From positions 1 to 64,000 of the forward strand of contig NZ_JADPKT010000017.1 in assembly GCF_023074075.1 (NCBI RefSeq): a stretch of 64,000 nt of DNA, read 5' to 3'. The stretch is from Bradyrhizobium sp. 138 (GTDB taxonomy: Bacteria; Pseudomonadota; Alphaproteobacteria; Rhizobiales; Xanthobacteraceae). Under the pieces are notes generated by a model. It saw nothing but the letters and a program-made list of their open reading frames with translations. It ran no database searches and was not told where the DNA came from. Of this stretch, positions 28,951 to 38,060 are shown in pieces (the stretch's first letter is position 1; each line of letters opens with the position of its first letter). The translations under genes were made by a program, and so were the position numbers.

Positions 28951-30000
28951 ATGGCTTTGGAAAAAATGGCTCGTGTTGACCAAAGGCAATCACTGACCGT
29001 CGTGGAGATAGCCAAGCGGGCCGGCTGTTCTATCGCCACAGTTTCCCGGGTGTTGAATCGACCGGAAACGGTCGCGATCGGTTTGAGAGGCCGCATTCTG
29101 CGGATCGTTGATGAGCTCGGCTACGTTCCCAACGGATCAGCACGCGCGCTGCGATCCTCGCGCTCCCGACTGATCGGCTTGATAGTTCCGACACTAGACA
29201 GCGCGATTTTCACTCGAATGCTGGAAGGCTTGGAGAGCCGGCTAGCGCCGGCGGGTGCGTCGCTGGTCTACTCTGCAACAGGTTACGATCTGGACCGAGA
29301 GATTCGCGTTGTACGCAATCTCATTGAAAAAGGCGTCGATGGCATTGTTCTCGTGGGCACTTGCCATCGAAAGGAAACTCTCAAGCTGCTGCGCGAACAC
29401 AAGGTAAGATTTGCTGTCACCTATGCCCTCTCGGAAGATGATTCGATTCCCAGCATGGGTTTTGACAATCGCAGTGGTGGGGCTTTGGCAGCAAACTACC
29501 TTGCAGACCTCGGTCACAAGAATCTTGCAGTCATAGCTGGTGTAACGCGCGAGAACGATCGTGCATCCGGTCGCCTTGAGGGCTTCCTCGCCATGGCTGA
29601 ACGTCGTGGAATAGACCGCTCCAGCATTGTCGTTGTGGAATCGCCGTATGAATTCAGCCGTGGCCGAGCCGCAGCTAAGATCATTCTCGATCAAAATAGA
29701 CATGTATCGGCGATATTTTGCGGGAGCGACGTGCTTGCTGTCGGAGCTTTGCACGGCTGCAAGGATGCTGGACTACGCGTACCTCAAGACATATCGATGA
29801 TTGGTTTTGATAATCTTGATATTGCCGAATACCTCACGCCCGGCCTTACGACGGTTGACGTGCCCGCTCGCGTGATGGGCGAACAGGCAGCTAACTACTT
29901 TTTGGCAGATCGAAATTCGCTGGACATATATTCCAGAGTGGAGCTCGAAACGCGGTTGATCGTTCGAGAATCAACTGCGCCGGCGCGAGATAGGCAATGA
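28951..30000 (+). CDS. LacI/GalR-family transcriptional regulator
   Basis: A 349-residue regulator with the LacI helix-turn-helix and hinge (TVVEIAKRAGCSIATVSRVL then NGSARALRSSRSRLIGLIVP) and a periplasmic-binding-protein-like sensor domain (GFDNRSGGALAANYLADLGH, CGSDVLAVGALHGCKDAGLR, DISMIGFDNLDIAEYLTPGL). The start could be 28951 or the second Met at 28969. It is divergent from the CoA-transferase unit and upstream of the DHDPS-family gene. Three shared palindromes in the region make it the likely regulator of the catabolic genes. Confidence 0.9.
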   Translation: MALEKMARVDQRQSLTVVEIAKRAGCSIATVSRVLNRPETVAIGLRGRILRIVDELGYVPNGSARALRSSRSRLIGLIVPTLDSAIFTRMLEGLESRLAPAGASLVYSATGYDLDREIRVVRNLIEKGVDGIVLVGTCHRKETLKLLREHKVRFAVTYALSEDDSIPSMGFDNRSGGALAANYLADLGHKNLAVIAGVTRENDRASGRLEGFLAMAERRGIDRSSIVVVESPYEFSRGRAAAKIILDQNRHVSAIFCGSDVLAVGALHGCKDAGLRVPQDISMIGFDNLDIAEYLTPGLTTVDVPARVMGEQAANYFLADRNSLDIYSRVELETRLIVRESTAPARDRQ

Positions 30001-30337
30001 CAGAAGACGCACCCGCGTGTTGTCCGGCCGGTCGTATCGGAATGTACGTGCCATTAAACTCACGGGTCGAACGACAGTCGTTCGTGGCGCTTCGCAGGCT
30101 CCTTATCGGTGTTGGCGCCACCTGCGGCCAATTGCGGCCGAACAGCAGGAGCGCTGACCGTTATTAGCCCACCCAAGTATCGCCCATAGTAATGACTGGC
30201 AGATTGCTCGGTGGCCAAGGCTGAGGCCATTTCTCACATACTGCTCGAGCCATATAACATTCGCGATACCGGATCGATGCTCCCTACACCAGCTGCTCGT
30301 GCCGATGCTCCTCATTCCCAAAGAGAGATCTTTGCTC

Positions 30338-31267
30338 ATGCAATCTCAAAAAAGTGCGCTCTATAATGGCCTGTTTCCCGTCGCGCCAACGCCATTCACG
30401 GACTCTGGCGATCTTGATGTTGAGGGGCAACGGCGTGTTTTAGATTGCATGATCGACCAGAAGGTCGACGGAATTTGCATCCTGGCCAATTATTCCGAGC
30501 AGTTCCTGTTGTCAGACGAGGAACGCAGATTGCTCGTTGACCTCTCCCTATCACATGTTGCCGGCCGCAAGCCGGTCATGGTGACCTGTAGCCATTTCAG
30601 CACTCGTATCGCGGTGGAGCGCGCGCGCTATGCAGCCGAAAGAGGCGCAAGCCTTCTCATGCTGATGCCGCCTTACCACGGCTCAGGACTCAAGGCTGAC
30701 GAAGCCCACATGATCGAGCATTTCGCTCGCATTGCTGATGCGGCAAGGATCCCGATCATGGTTCAGGATGCGCCGCTCAGCGGGGTAACGCTTTCGGTAC
30801 CTTTTCTCGTGCGGCTAGCACGAGAGGTGCCGCTCGTTAATTATTTCAAGATCGAAGTTCCGTATGCTGCAGCGAAGCTGCGAGACTTAATTGAGGCCGG
30901 AGACGCTGCCATAGCTGGTCCGTTTGACGGAGAAGAAGCCATTACCATGATAGCAGATCTCGACGCTGGCGCGACCGGAACGATGTCGAGCGCGCTCTGT
31001 CCCGATTTGTTGCGCGCTGTTTTCGATCATCATAAGGCGGGTCGGAGCACGGACGCGGCCGCTGCGTATGCAAAAGTGCTGCCGTTAATTAACTACGAGA
31101 ACCGTCAATGTGGCCTTCGCGCGGCCAAGAGCGTGATGCGGGAAGGCAACGTCATCAGATGTGACGCTGTGCGGCATCCCTTGGCGCAAATTCACCCCAA
31201 AACGAAAGCCGGGCTGATTGAGCTTGCCCGCGGCGTCAACCCGTTGGCCCTCCGCTGGGGACGCTGA
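30338..31267 (+). CDS. Dihydrodipicolinate synthase-family lyase/dehydratase
   Basis: A 309-residue (beta/alpha)8 protein of the DapA/NAL family. The Schiff-base lysine lies in NYFKIEVPYA, and the barrel opens with LFPVAPTPFTDSGDLD. Members include 2-keto-3-deoxy-L-arabonate dehydratase and 5-dehydro-4-deoxyglucarate dehydratase, which feed an alpha-ketoglutarate semialdehyde dehydrogenase. The aldehyde dehydrogenase gene follows directly, which supports one of these roles over lysine synthesis. The ATG at 30338 is chosen from the family start; open frame upstream has no content. Confidence 0.75.
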   Translation: MQSQKSALYNGLFPVAPTPFTDSGDLDVEGQRRVLDCMIDQKVDGICILANYSEQFLLSDEERRLLVDLSLSHVAGRKPVMVTCSHFSTRIAVERARYAAERGASLLMLMPPYHGSGLKADEAHMIEHFARIADAARIPIMVQDAPLSGVTLSVPFLVRLAREVPLVNYFKIEVPYAAAKLRDLIEAGDAAIAGPFDGEEAITMIADLDAGATGTMSSALCPDLLRAVFDHHKAGRSTDAAAAYAKVLPLINYENRQCGLRAAKSVMREGNVIRCDAVRHPLAQIHPKTKAGLIELARGVNPLALRWGR

Positions 31268-31359
31268 ATCCCTCTGCTGAAGTCACTTACGCGGCGACAT
31301 GATCTGCAAGGCCGACGTTTATGCACATACACAATCGAATCCGAGTTTAGAGCTTATCG

Positions 31360-32835
31360 ATGACAAAGAACTATATTGCTGGCGAGTGGCTTCCTGCGGC
31401 GGAGGCCTCTCCAAACATCAACCCCTCGAACACCAACGACATTGTGGGCGAGTATGCCCGCGCCTCGGCCATCGAGACTGAGCGTGCGATTGCTGCCGCT
31501 TTTGATGCTTTTCCCGCTTGGTCGCGCTCCACCATACAGGCCCGGCATGATACCCTAAAGGCGGTTGGTGACGAGATCCTAGCTCGCAAGCACGAGCTCG
31601 GCCACCTGCTCTCCCGCGAGGAGGGAAAGACCTTGCCAGAAGGCATCGGCGAGGTCGCGCGCGCCGGACAAATCTTCCAATTTTTCGCCGGCGAGTGCCT
31701 CCGCGGGGCGGGCGAGAAGCTGCCGTCGGTACGGCCGTCTGTGGAGGCGGAGGTCACTCGCGAGCCAGTCGGGGTCATCGGGCTCATCACTCCGTGGAAC
31801 TTTCCGATCGCAATTCCAGCGTGGAAGATCGCGCCGGCGCTTGCCTACGGCAACACCGTCGTGTTCAAGCCTGCCGAGCTCGTGCCGGGTTCGGCTCATG
31901 CGCTCGCCGAGATTATCATCCGCGCCGGAGTGCCGACAGGTGTGTTCAATCTTGTCATGGGCCGCGGAGCGGTCGTCGGCGAGGCGATGCTGAGCAGCTC
32001 AAAGGTTTCCGCCATCTCCTTTACGGGCTCAGTGCCGACGGGTCGCAACATCGCCCGGACCTGCATCACTTCTGGACCGATGAAGAAGCTGCAGCTGGAA
32101 ATGGGCGGCAAAAACCCTATGGTGGTCCTTGATGATGCCGATCTGAAGCTGGCAGTGGAATGCGCGGTGAACAGCGCCTTCTTCTCCACCGGCCAGCGCT
32201 GCACGGCCTCGTCGCGGCTGATTGTGACAAATGGCATCCACGATCGATTCGTAGCCGCCATGCAGGAGCGGATGCAGGGGCTTGTGATTGACGATGCCTT
32301 GAAAGCCGGTACGGATGTCGGCCCGGTCGTCGACCAGAGCCAACTCGACCAGGACCTGAAGTATATCAGCATAGGCCAGGCCGAAGGCGCCAAGCTTGTT
32401 GCCGGGGGCAAGCTCCTGAAATGCGAGGCGCCGGGATTCTATCTCGCACCTGCGCTGCTCACGGAAGTGAGCAACCAGATGCGAGTGGCGCGCGAGGAGA
32501 TTTTCGGGCCAGTCGCCACCGTGATCCGGGCCAAGGACTACGACGAGGCGCTTGAACTCGCCAATGACACGCTGTTCGGCCTTTCGTCGGGGATCTGCAC
32601 CACGAGCCTGAAATACGCCAGCCACTTCAAGCGAAACGCAGAGGCCGGCATGGTCATGGTTAACCTGCCGACGGCCGGCGTGGACTATCACGTGCCATTC
32701 GGCGGCCGCAAAGCCTCCAGTTACGGATCGCGCGAGCAAGGCCGCTACGCGCAGGAATTCTATACAACGGTGAAGACCGCCTACACTTTCGACGGCAACG
32801 GTCCTTACGTCCACAAGGCCAACCCGAAGGTGTAA
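31360..32835 (+). CDS. Aldehyde dehydrogenase, probable alpha-ketoglutarate semialdehyde dehydrogenase
   Basis: A 491-residue NAD(P)-dependent aldehyde dehydrogenase with the asparagine and lysine of the cofactor site (TPWNFPIAIPAWK, NTVVFKPAEL), the catalytic Glu in LEMGGKNP and the catalytic Cys in TGQRCTASS. Next to a DHDPS-family dehydratase, the best guess is oxidation of alpha-ketoglutarate semialdehyde to alpha-ketoglutarate, the last step of non-phosphorylating pentose or hexuronate degradation. Start ATG at 31360 matches the family (MTKNYIAGEW). Confidence 0.8.
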   Translation: MTKNYIAGEWLPAAEASPNINPSNTNDIVGEYARASAIETERAIAAAFDAFPAWSRSTIQARHDTLKAVGDEILARKHELGHLLSREEGKTLPEGIGEVARAGQIFQFFAGECLRGAGEKLPSVRPSVEAEVTREPVGVIGLITPWNFPIAIPAWKIAPALAYGNTVVFKPAELVPGSAHALAEIIIRAGVPTGVFNLVMGRGAVVGEAMLSSSKVSAISFTGSVPTGRNIARTCITSGPMKKLQLEMGGKNPMVVLDDADLKLAVECAVNSAFFSTGQRCTASSRLIVTNGIHDRFVAAMQERMQGLVIDDALKAGTDVGPVVDQSQLDQDLKYISIGQAEGAKLVAGGKLLKCEAPGFYLAPALLTEVSNQMRVAREEIFGPVATVIRAKDYDEALELANDTLFGLSSGICTTSLKYASHFKRNAEAGMVMVNLPTAGVDYHVPFGGRKASSYGSREQGRYAQEFYTTVKTAYTFDGNGPYVHKANPKV

Positions 32836-32893
32836 GTGGTCAAAGCGGCAGGTTCCCATCCGAGTTGACCAAAGTCACGCCGGAGACAGGCAC

Positions 32894-33913
32894 TTGAGTA
32901 GTCCGACGATCAGAGACATTGCGCGCGAAGCAAATGTCGGTACTGCAACCGTCGAGCGGGTTCTCAACGACCGCGGCGGAGTGAGGACCGAGCTAGCCGA
33001 GAGAGTTATCAAGGCTGCAAAGAAACTAAAATATGGCGATCGCAGATTGAGGCCGCACAGCGGCATCATCCGGATTGAGGTGCTTCTGGTCCAACCGAAG
33101 GCCGAGATGTTTTATGCCGATCTCAACGCTACTTTCCAGCGAATTTCTGCCTCGCTGGACCCAGCAGTTCTAGTTCACCGAACGTTCGTTCGCGAGGACG
33201 ATATCGCCGCCATTGCCGAACATATTGCAAAGCCCCCTCTTCGCCGAGCGGGTCTCATCGTTCTGGCTCCAGACCATCCGGAAATTACAGAGGGCATCCG
33301 CCAGGTCCGCATGTCGGGCGTGGAAGTTGTGCAGTTGCTGACGGGAAGTGCCGGCGAGGATGTGCCCTATATCGGCATCGACAACTACGCAGCGGGAAGA
33401 ACCGCCGCCTACTATATGTCGCACATGCTACAAGGACGCAGCGGCACTTTCCTCGCCATGTGCCACAGCGGAACCTACCGGGCACATAGGGAGCGAATAC
33501 GCGGCTTCTCCGACTACCTCACGCAGCACACGAATGGCGATGCCCATTTCCACCTTGTCATTTTCGGACATGACGACAATTTGCTTTCGGCCGAAAGGCT
33601 CACGGAAGCATTGCGTGACGACAATCGCGTGATCGGACTATACACAGTGGGCGCTGGCAAGGAAGGAGTCGCGGCGGCTTTGAATGCGCATCCCACCAAG
33701 GTATTCTGGATTGGCCACGCTCTCAGTCAAAGCACGGCAAAATGTCTCCGGTCTGGCTTGATGGATATCTGCATCGATGGTGCGCCGGAGACCCAGGCGC
33801 GCCGCTCGCTTGATACGGTGCTTCGCCGTCTCGGGCTAATCGATGTCGACGTGAGCAACGCTCCTGTTCAGTTTCTCACCATCACCGCGCAGAATCTTTC
33901 GATCAGCATCTGA
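32894..33913 (+). CDS. LacI-family transcriptional regulator (second)
   Basis: A 339-residue regulator: helix-turn-helix TIRDIAREANVGTATVERVL near residues 5-24 and a periplasmic-binding-like domain (AGLIVLAPDHPEITEGIRQV, YIGIDNYAAGRTAAYYMSHM, IGLYTVGAGKEGVAAALNAH), here of the RbsB/CatR-like type. The TTG codon at 32894 is the likely start. A decayed partial copy of the same gene lies at 37765-38060. It probably senses a sugar or its acid. Confidence 0.85.
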   Translation: MSSPTIRDIAREANVGTATVERVLNDRGGVRTELAERVIKAAKKLKYGDRRLRPHSGIIRIEVLLVQPKAEMFYADLNATFQRISASLDPAVLVHRTFVREDDIAAIAEHIAKPPLRRAGLIVLAPDHPEITEGIRQVRMSGVEVVQLLTGSAGEDVPYIGIDNYAAGRTAAYYMSHMLQGRSGTFLAMCHSGTYRAHRERIRGFSDYLTQHTNGDAHFHLVIFGHDDNLLSAERLTEALRDDNRVIGLYTVGAGKEGVAAALNAHPTKVFWIGHALSQSTAKCLRSGLMDICIDGAPETQARRSLDTVLRRLGLIDVDVSNAPVQFLTITAQNLSISI

Positions 33914-34188
33914 GCGTTTCAACGGCATTGCTCCGCGCGCAGGGAGAGGGTGTCGTGCGGCCCGAAGGCTTGCTCGTCGTACGCCTGGGCCTGCAGGACA
34001 AAAAAGAGGCCGCTGTTGGACTGTCCAACAGCGGCTAAGGGGCAGGGAGGAAGCAGACGAGCCCGGTCTGCCAGCGGATCGCTGATGCCGGCTGATTACG
34101 GATTCCGCTCACCATTCCATCCAAAGTCTTGGTCTGGAGGCACCGCAGATCGCCCGGTAGGTTTAATCTGGTCCTTCGCAAGGCTTCT
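33914..34188. other. Intergenic region with a shared terminator hairpin
   Basis: Between the convergent LacI gene and the exported-protein gene. It holds the strong terminator at 33999-34035 and no open frame of note. Confidence 0.5.
33999..34035 (-). terminator. Rho-independent terminator of the PQQ-dehydrogenase operon
   Basis: GCCGCTGTTGGA (34009-34020) and TCCAACAGCGGC (34024-34035) form a perfect 12-bp stem with a three-base loop. On the minus strand it is followed by CTCTTTTTT, so it stops transcription coming from the dehydrogenase operon. Confidence 0.8.
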
Positions 34189-34842
34189 TCATCGGTTTAT
34201 CGACCGTTCAATGATAAATCGTGTCGCATTGACAAACTCCGCCAGAGGTTGGCCGGCACGGCGGTATACCTCCCGATCTAAAACCAGGTGACGGTGCCCT
34301 GCGCGCTTCTCGCAGTGCTCATTGATAAGCAAACCGCCCACCGGAGTTTCTCCTTCGTGAGGCACCGCCTCTCGGCACGTCCACCCGGCTTCGCCATATC
34401 GAGCTCTCAATATGAGTGCCAACAGATATGCTTTCTTACGCCAGAAGGGACGTGCGTTCGGATCCGTGTCGATCCGAATACCTTGCAACGCGCCGCTGCT
34501 GTCGACGAGTCCCATCAGCAGCACCGGGTGTCCGCCCAGCTTCGTACCCTGATATTTATCGCTCAGCACCGCTAGTGGATTGAGGTCGTCATTGAATCGA
34601 AACGAGAGACCGTGCAAACCCATCTGATCAGCTGGACACGCTTGGAAGTCGTTCCAGCCAACCAGCTTGGCTCCTTCTTTGCCGGCACAAGCAAGGTTGA
34701 TATACTCCTCAGGCGGAATGCTGGCGACCGACATCCCAAGGCTCAGGTCGCGCAAGTCGGCCACCTGACCCGAGTTAGCATCACCACTTGCGGCTAACAG
34801 AAGTATCAGTGGCAGCATCCAGATCGATGGTGTTCGGGTCAT
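34189..34842 (-). CDS. Exported protein of unknown function in the PQQ-dehydrogenase operon
   Basis: A 217-residue protein with a signal peptide (WMLPLILLLAASGDA near residues 8-22). I do not recognise a domain. Five cysteines and a C-terminal stretch ending FIIERSINR are seen. The start overlaps the cytochrome c stop by four bases (34839-34842), so it is translationally coupled. In many xoxF-type operons a periplasmic protein (xoxJ) follows the cytochrome, but this sequence does not look like a periplasmic binding protein, so that name is not given. Confidence 0.6.
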   Translation of the reverse strand: MTRTPSIWMLPLILLLAASGDANSGQVADLRDLSLGMSVASIPPEEYINLACAGKEGAKLVGWNDFQACPADQMGLHGLSFRFNDDLNPLAVLSDKYQGTKLGGHPVLLMGLVDSSGALQGIRIDTDPNARPFWRKKAYLLALILRARYGEAGWTCREAVPHEGETPVGGLLINEHCEKRAGHRHLVLDREVYRRAGQPLAEFVNATRFIIERSINR

Positions 34843-35462
34843 CGCTTCTTTTCCGTCTCGGCTGCCTGCGAGTTGATCGAGATGTTCTTGTAGACTTCGC
34901 AGGCCTTTGAGCCCTCTCCGTAAAAGTCAGTGCAGTCTTGATAGCTTGTTGGCCCCTTGCCCTTGATATGCTCCAGAACATAGTGAACGACTTTCTCGAC
35001 CTCCATCGGCCGGAGAAATGTAGCTGCATCCGGAGGCAGATCCTTGCCGAGATCTTGAGACGTGATGCCCGAATAGCATCGGTAGTCCTTGTAGGCGTCA
35101 CGATCAAAGCGCGGCATTCCTGTTCCTGGCCGCCCACAATGGACGACCTCGATGATTTCATCGCGGGTGAGCTGTGTTGCTCGCAATGAGAGGGCTGCGC
35201 CACCATAACCGCCGCCTCCACCCCCATGCCATTTGTGGCAGCCGACGCAATTTGCCCTTTCGTAGATGCGCTGCCCTTCATCAAGCGCACGGTGCACTCC
35301 GTTGATCACCGGCCCCGGTACGGGCGTGCCACCTTCACCCCGAACCAAATCTGATGTCGCGAGAAGCGCCAGGCCGCTGCCTGCGATCAACATCAAACCT
35401 TTTGCGCCAAGGCGCAGCGCGCTGGGAGTCCTCTGGTTCACGCGCACAACCGTCGATTCCAT
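34839..35462 (-). CDS. Periplasmic c-type cytochrome, electron acceptor of the PQQ dehydrogenase
   Basis: A 207-residue protein with an N-terminal signal/anchor segment (GAKGLMLIAGSGLALLATSD) and one haem-binding site CVGCH in ERANCVGCHKWHGGG. A methionine ligand is probably the one in GTGMPRFD. This suits a cytochrome that takes electrons from the dehydrogenase encoded upstream. A glycine run follows the haem site. Start at 35462 (MESTVVRVNQ) fits the signal peptide; the longer frame adds only a non-family extension. Confidence 0.8.
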   Translation of the reverse strand: MESTVVRVNQRTPSALRLGAKGLMLIAGSGLALLATSDLVRGEGGTPVPGPVINGVHRALDEGQRIYERANCVGCHKWHGGGGGGYGGAALSLRATQLTRDEIIEVVHCGRPGTGMPRFDRDAYKDYRCYSGITSQDLGKDLPPDAATFLRPMEVEKVVHYVLEHIKGKGPTSYQDCTDFYGEGSKACEVYKNISINSQAAETEKKR

Positions 35463-35484
35463 TTTTTCCTCTTGAACTCTTGAC

Positions 35485-35513
35485 GAAGTGGGGCGCGCTG
35501 GGCGCCCCACTTC
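35485..35513 (-). promoter_or_regulatory. Strong hairpin between dehydrogenase and cytochrome genes
   Basis: GAAGTGGGGCGC (35485-35496) pairs with GCGCCCCACTTC (35502-35513) around a five-base loop. There is no T-run, so it is not a normal terminator. It lies between the dehydrogenase stop (35527) and the cytochrome start (35462) and may stabilise the upstream mRNA or lower cytochrome expression. Confidence 0.6.
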
Positions 35514-35526
35514 ACCAACCAGCGGA

Positions 35527-37314
35527 TCACAATGCGAAAACGTAAAGCATAGAGCCCGGGGGGACCTTCTCCAGGCCCTTTGTGGAATCGAGGTTCCACT
35601 TGTCCCAGGCGCCGCCCAGCCCCACCAGAATTGCGATATATTGCTTTCCGTCGACCGAGAACGTCATGGGGGGAGCATTGACGCCGCCGCCGGTGTTGAA
35701 CTCCCATACCTTGTTCAGAGTCTTGGCATCGAGAGCGTAGAGCTCTCCGGAGGGGTGGCCAGCGAATACCAGCTCCGGTGTTGCAAGTAGCCCGCCCAGC
35801 ATTGGATACTTGGTCTCATACTTGCCCGTGATCTTACCTGTGGTCGCGTCGATAGCGGTCACGCTTCCTGTAATGGGCATCTTCACGACTGGACCACCCC
35901 CTGTGAAGAATTCACGAGCCTTCCAATCGCCAGGCTTGGTCTCCTTGTTATCCAACTCGTCACAGCTCTCGATGACCGGGATGTACCAGGTCTTCAAGTC
36001 CGGATGGTATGCGGTCGGCGGCCAGTTCTTGCCACCGTTATGTCCCGGACAAATGGTGACATGGATATTCTTCCGGTTCAGCGTCGCCTGAGGATCGTAG
36101 GTCTGCACCGCTTTGCCGGAATCATACTCAACCGGTTTTCCGGTCTCAGGGTTGATGCCCTTGGTCCAGGTCACCTTCTTGACGAACGGGGTGGCCCAAA
36201 GGAAAGAGCCGTCGGTGCGGTCGAGGGCATAACCGAAGCCGTTGCGATCGGCTTCAAGTACCACCTTGCGCGTCTTTCCCTTGAACGGAAGGTCGACGAG
36301 AACTCTCTCGGCAACACTATCATAATCAAATGGATCGTTTGGTGTGTGCTGAAAGTGCCATTTGACCTTGCCGGTGTCCGGATCCAACGCGAGGGTGCTA
36401 TCAGTATAAAGGTTATCGCCTTGACGGTATTCGGAATCAAAATCCGGCCCGGGATTTCCGACGCCCCAGTAGATCAAGTGAGCTTGAGGGTCGTACGACC
36501 CAGTCACCCAGGTCGATCCCCCGCCCGTCTTCCACGCATCGTGGTCATCCTTCCAGGTTTCGTTCCCCGGTTCACCCTTTGCTGGAATCGTGTGGGTTCG
36601 CCACACTTCCTTTTGAGACTTCAAGTCGGTGGCAGCAATCCAACCTCGGATACCGTACTCGGCACCCGCGACACCAGTAATGGCCATGTTCTTGACGATT
36701 AAAGGCGCGCCAGTGATCACTTCGCCCTTGTCGGGATCGGCAACTTTGCGCTCCCAGGCGACCTTGCCATCGTCCTTATTGGTTGCAACCAAACGACCAT
36801 CAAGGGTGTGGGAGATGACCAAATTGTCCCATAGTGCAGCGCCTCGATTGTTGACACCGCAACAAGCAATCGCGCCTGCCCAGTCGTGGTCGGTCTTCGG
36901 GTCCATTTTCCAGACCAGATTTCCGTTCCCGCCGTGGAGATCGATTTTGTAGACAGATCCCCACCCGTCGGTCACATACATGAAACCGTTCTCGACAATC
37001 GGAGTTCCTTCGAGACCGCCATGACCCCAAATACCGCCACCCTCGATACCGCCCAGAGCCATTGTCCAGGCAACGTGCAGCCACTTGACGGTATTGCGGT
37101 TGATCTGACTCAGCGGTGAGTAACGCTGCGCCGTGTAGTCGCGGTGGTGATGCAGCCAGTTGCTCGTTTCCTGCGTCGCATCGAGAAGCCGTGCTTCGTT
37201 CGTTTCATCGGCAGCAGCGGCCGCACTGCCGAGGACGCCTGCCATTAGGCCCATCCCCACGATCGTGCTGACGGCCTGCCATACTCCAACTCGCGCCCTG
37301 CTTACCTTGGACAT
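35527..37314 (-). CDS. PQQ-dependent methanol/ethanol-type dehydrogenase, lanthanide signature
   Basis: A 595-residue quinoprotein with a signal peptide (VGMGLMAGVLGSAAAAA) and an eight-bladed propeller. The adjacent cysteines in AIACCGVNNRG form the vicinal disulfide over PQQ. Metal ligands are E in AGAEYGIRG and N in GVGNPGPDF. The catalytic aspartate lies in NDPFDYD and is followed two residues later by another Asp, the extra ligand that marks lanthanide-dependent enzymes (XoxF, ExaF/PedH) as opposed to calcium-type MxaF (Ala there). It oxidises a primary alcohol in the periplasm and passes electrons to the cytochrome c encoded next. Substrate (methanol, ethanol or another alcohol) is not readable. 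Confidence 0.9.
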   Translation of the reverse strand: MSKVSRARVGVWQAVSTIVGMGLMAGVLGSAAAAADETNEARLLDATQETSNWLHHHRDYTAQRYSPLSQINRNTVKWLHVAWTMALGGIEGGGIWGHGGLEGTPIVENGFMYVTDGWGSVYKIDLHGGNGNLVWKMDPKTDHDWAGAIACCGVNNRGAALWDNLVISHTLDGRLVATNKDDGKVAWERKVADPDKGEVITGAPLIVKNMAITGVAGAEYGIRGWIAATDLKSQKEVWRTHTIPAKGEPGNETWKDDHDAWKTGGGSTWVTGSYDPQAHLIYWGVGNPGPDFDSEYRQGDNLYTDSTLALDPDTGKVKWHFQHTPNDPFDYDSVAERVLVDLPFKGKTRKVVLEADRNGFGYALDRTDGSFLWATPFVKKVTWTKGINPETGKPVEYDSGKAVQTYDPQATLNRKNIHVTICPGHNGGKNWPPTAYHPDLKTWYIPVIESCDELDNKETKPGDWKAREFFTGGGPVVKMPITGSVTAIDATTGKITGKYETKYPMLGGLLATPELVFAGHPSGELYALDAKTLNKVWEFNTGGGVNAPPMTFSVDGKQYIAILVGLGGAWDKWNLDSTKGLEKVPPGSMLYVFAL

Positions 37315-37764
37315 CCCTTCACTCCTCTAGTGGTCAATTGTTTTGGTGATTGTGCTCGAACTCATTTGCTGCTCAGGACGATGGTCTAGACGCGGATCTG
37401 ATCGCCTAAAGCCTCGACACTCATCTCCAGATCTCATCCAGATCGCGCGGTTGATGGCTTCAAGCCGAGCGATCGACAATTGTGGACAGCGATCGGTCCG
37501 GGCGGGCGCAGCACTTCCCCGCTTCAAGACGCGCAGTCTCGCAGCTATCCGCAGCAGTCAATCGGGTTGAATAGGGAGCGAGGCTCGTCGTTCGAATATC
37601 GATCGGCCGCGCAAAGGGACGCCTTTCGTCTGCCCTCCCATTCTTGTCTTTAGTCGTTTGAGCTCTTTCCGAGGAAAGCGCTAGCTTTTATGATACAGAA
37701 GCAGCGGCTTACAATCCCGTTCCGTGCTGATCAAAATCCATCAAAGGCAATTTGCGAGTCCAGC
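37315..37764. other. Upstream region of the PQQ-dehydrogenase operon
   Basis: No gene seen. It should contain the promoter of the minus-strand operon, but no convincing -35/-10 pair or palindrome was found. Confidence 0.4.
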
Positions 37765-38060
37765 GATCAGGATATTGCACGCGAGGCGAATATCGGCACC
37801 ATCACTATCGAGCAGGTTCTCAACGACCGCGCCCGTAAGGACCGACTTTGCCGAGAGGAGCAGCAGGGCCGCAAAGACTCTAGAATATGGCAACCGGCTA
37901 TGCAGGCCTCACCGCGACGACCGCGCTCGACATATTTCGACGCCCTCTTCACCGAGCCGGCCTCATCGTTCTGGGCTCCAGATCATCCGGAATGCATCCC
38001 TGAAGCTGCATGTCGAGCGTGGAAGTCGTATATACGGGAAGCGCGCCGCCAGGTATGGGC
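37765..38060 (+). pseudogene. Decayed partial copy of the second LacI regulator
   Basis: The frame reads DIAREANIGTITIEQVLNDR, very close to DIAREANVGTATVERVLNDR in the gene at 32894. Downstream, nucleotide similarity continues around CATCGTTCTGGGCTCCAGAT (compare 33256-33274), with gaps. The piece retains the helix-turn-helix and a short part of the sensor domain. It arose by duplication followed by deletion. Confidence 0.7.

Noticed and set aside
35488..35511. Terminator between the dehydrogenase and cytochrome genes
   Set aside because: The hairpin lacks a T-run on either side, so it is described as a processing or stability element.
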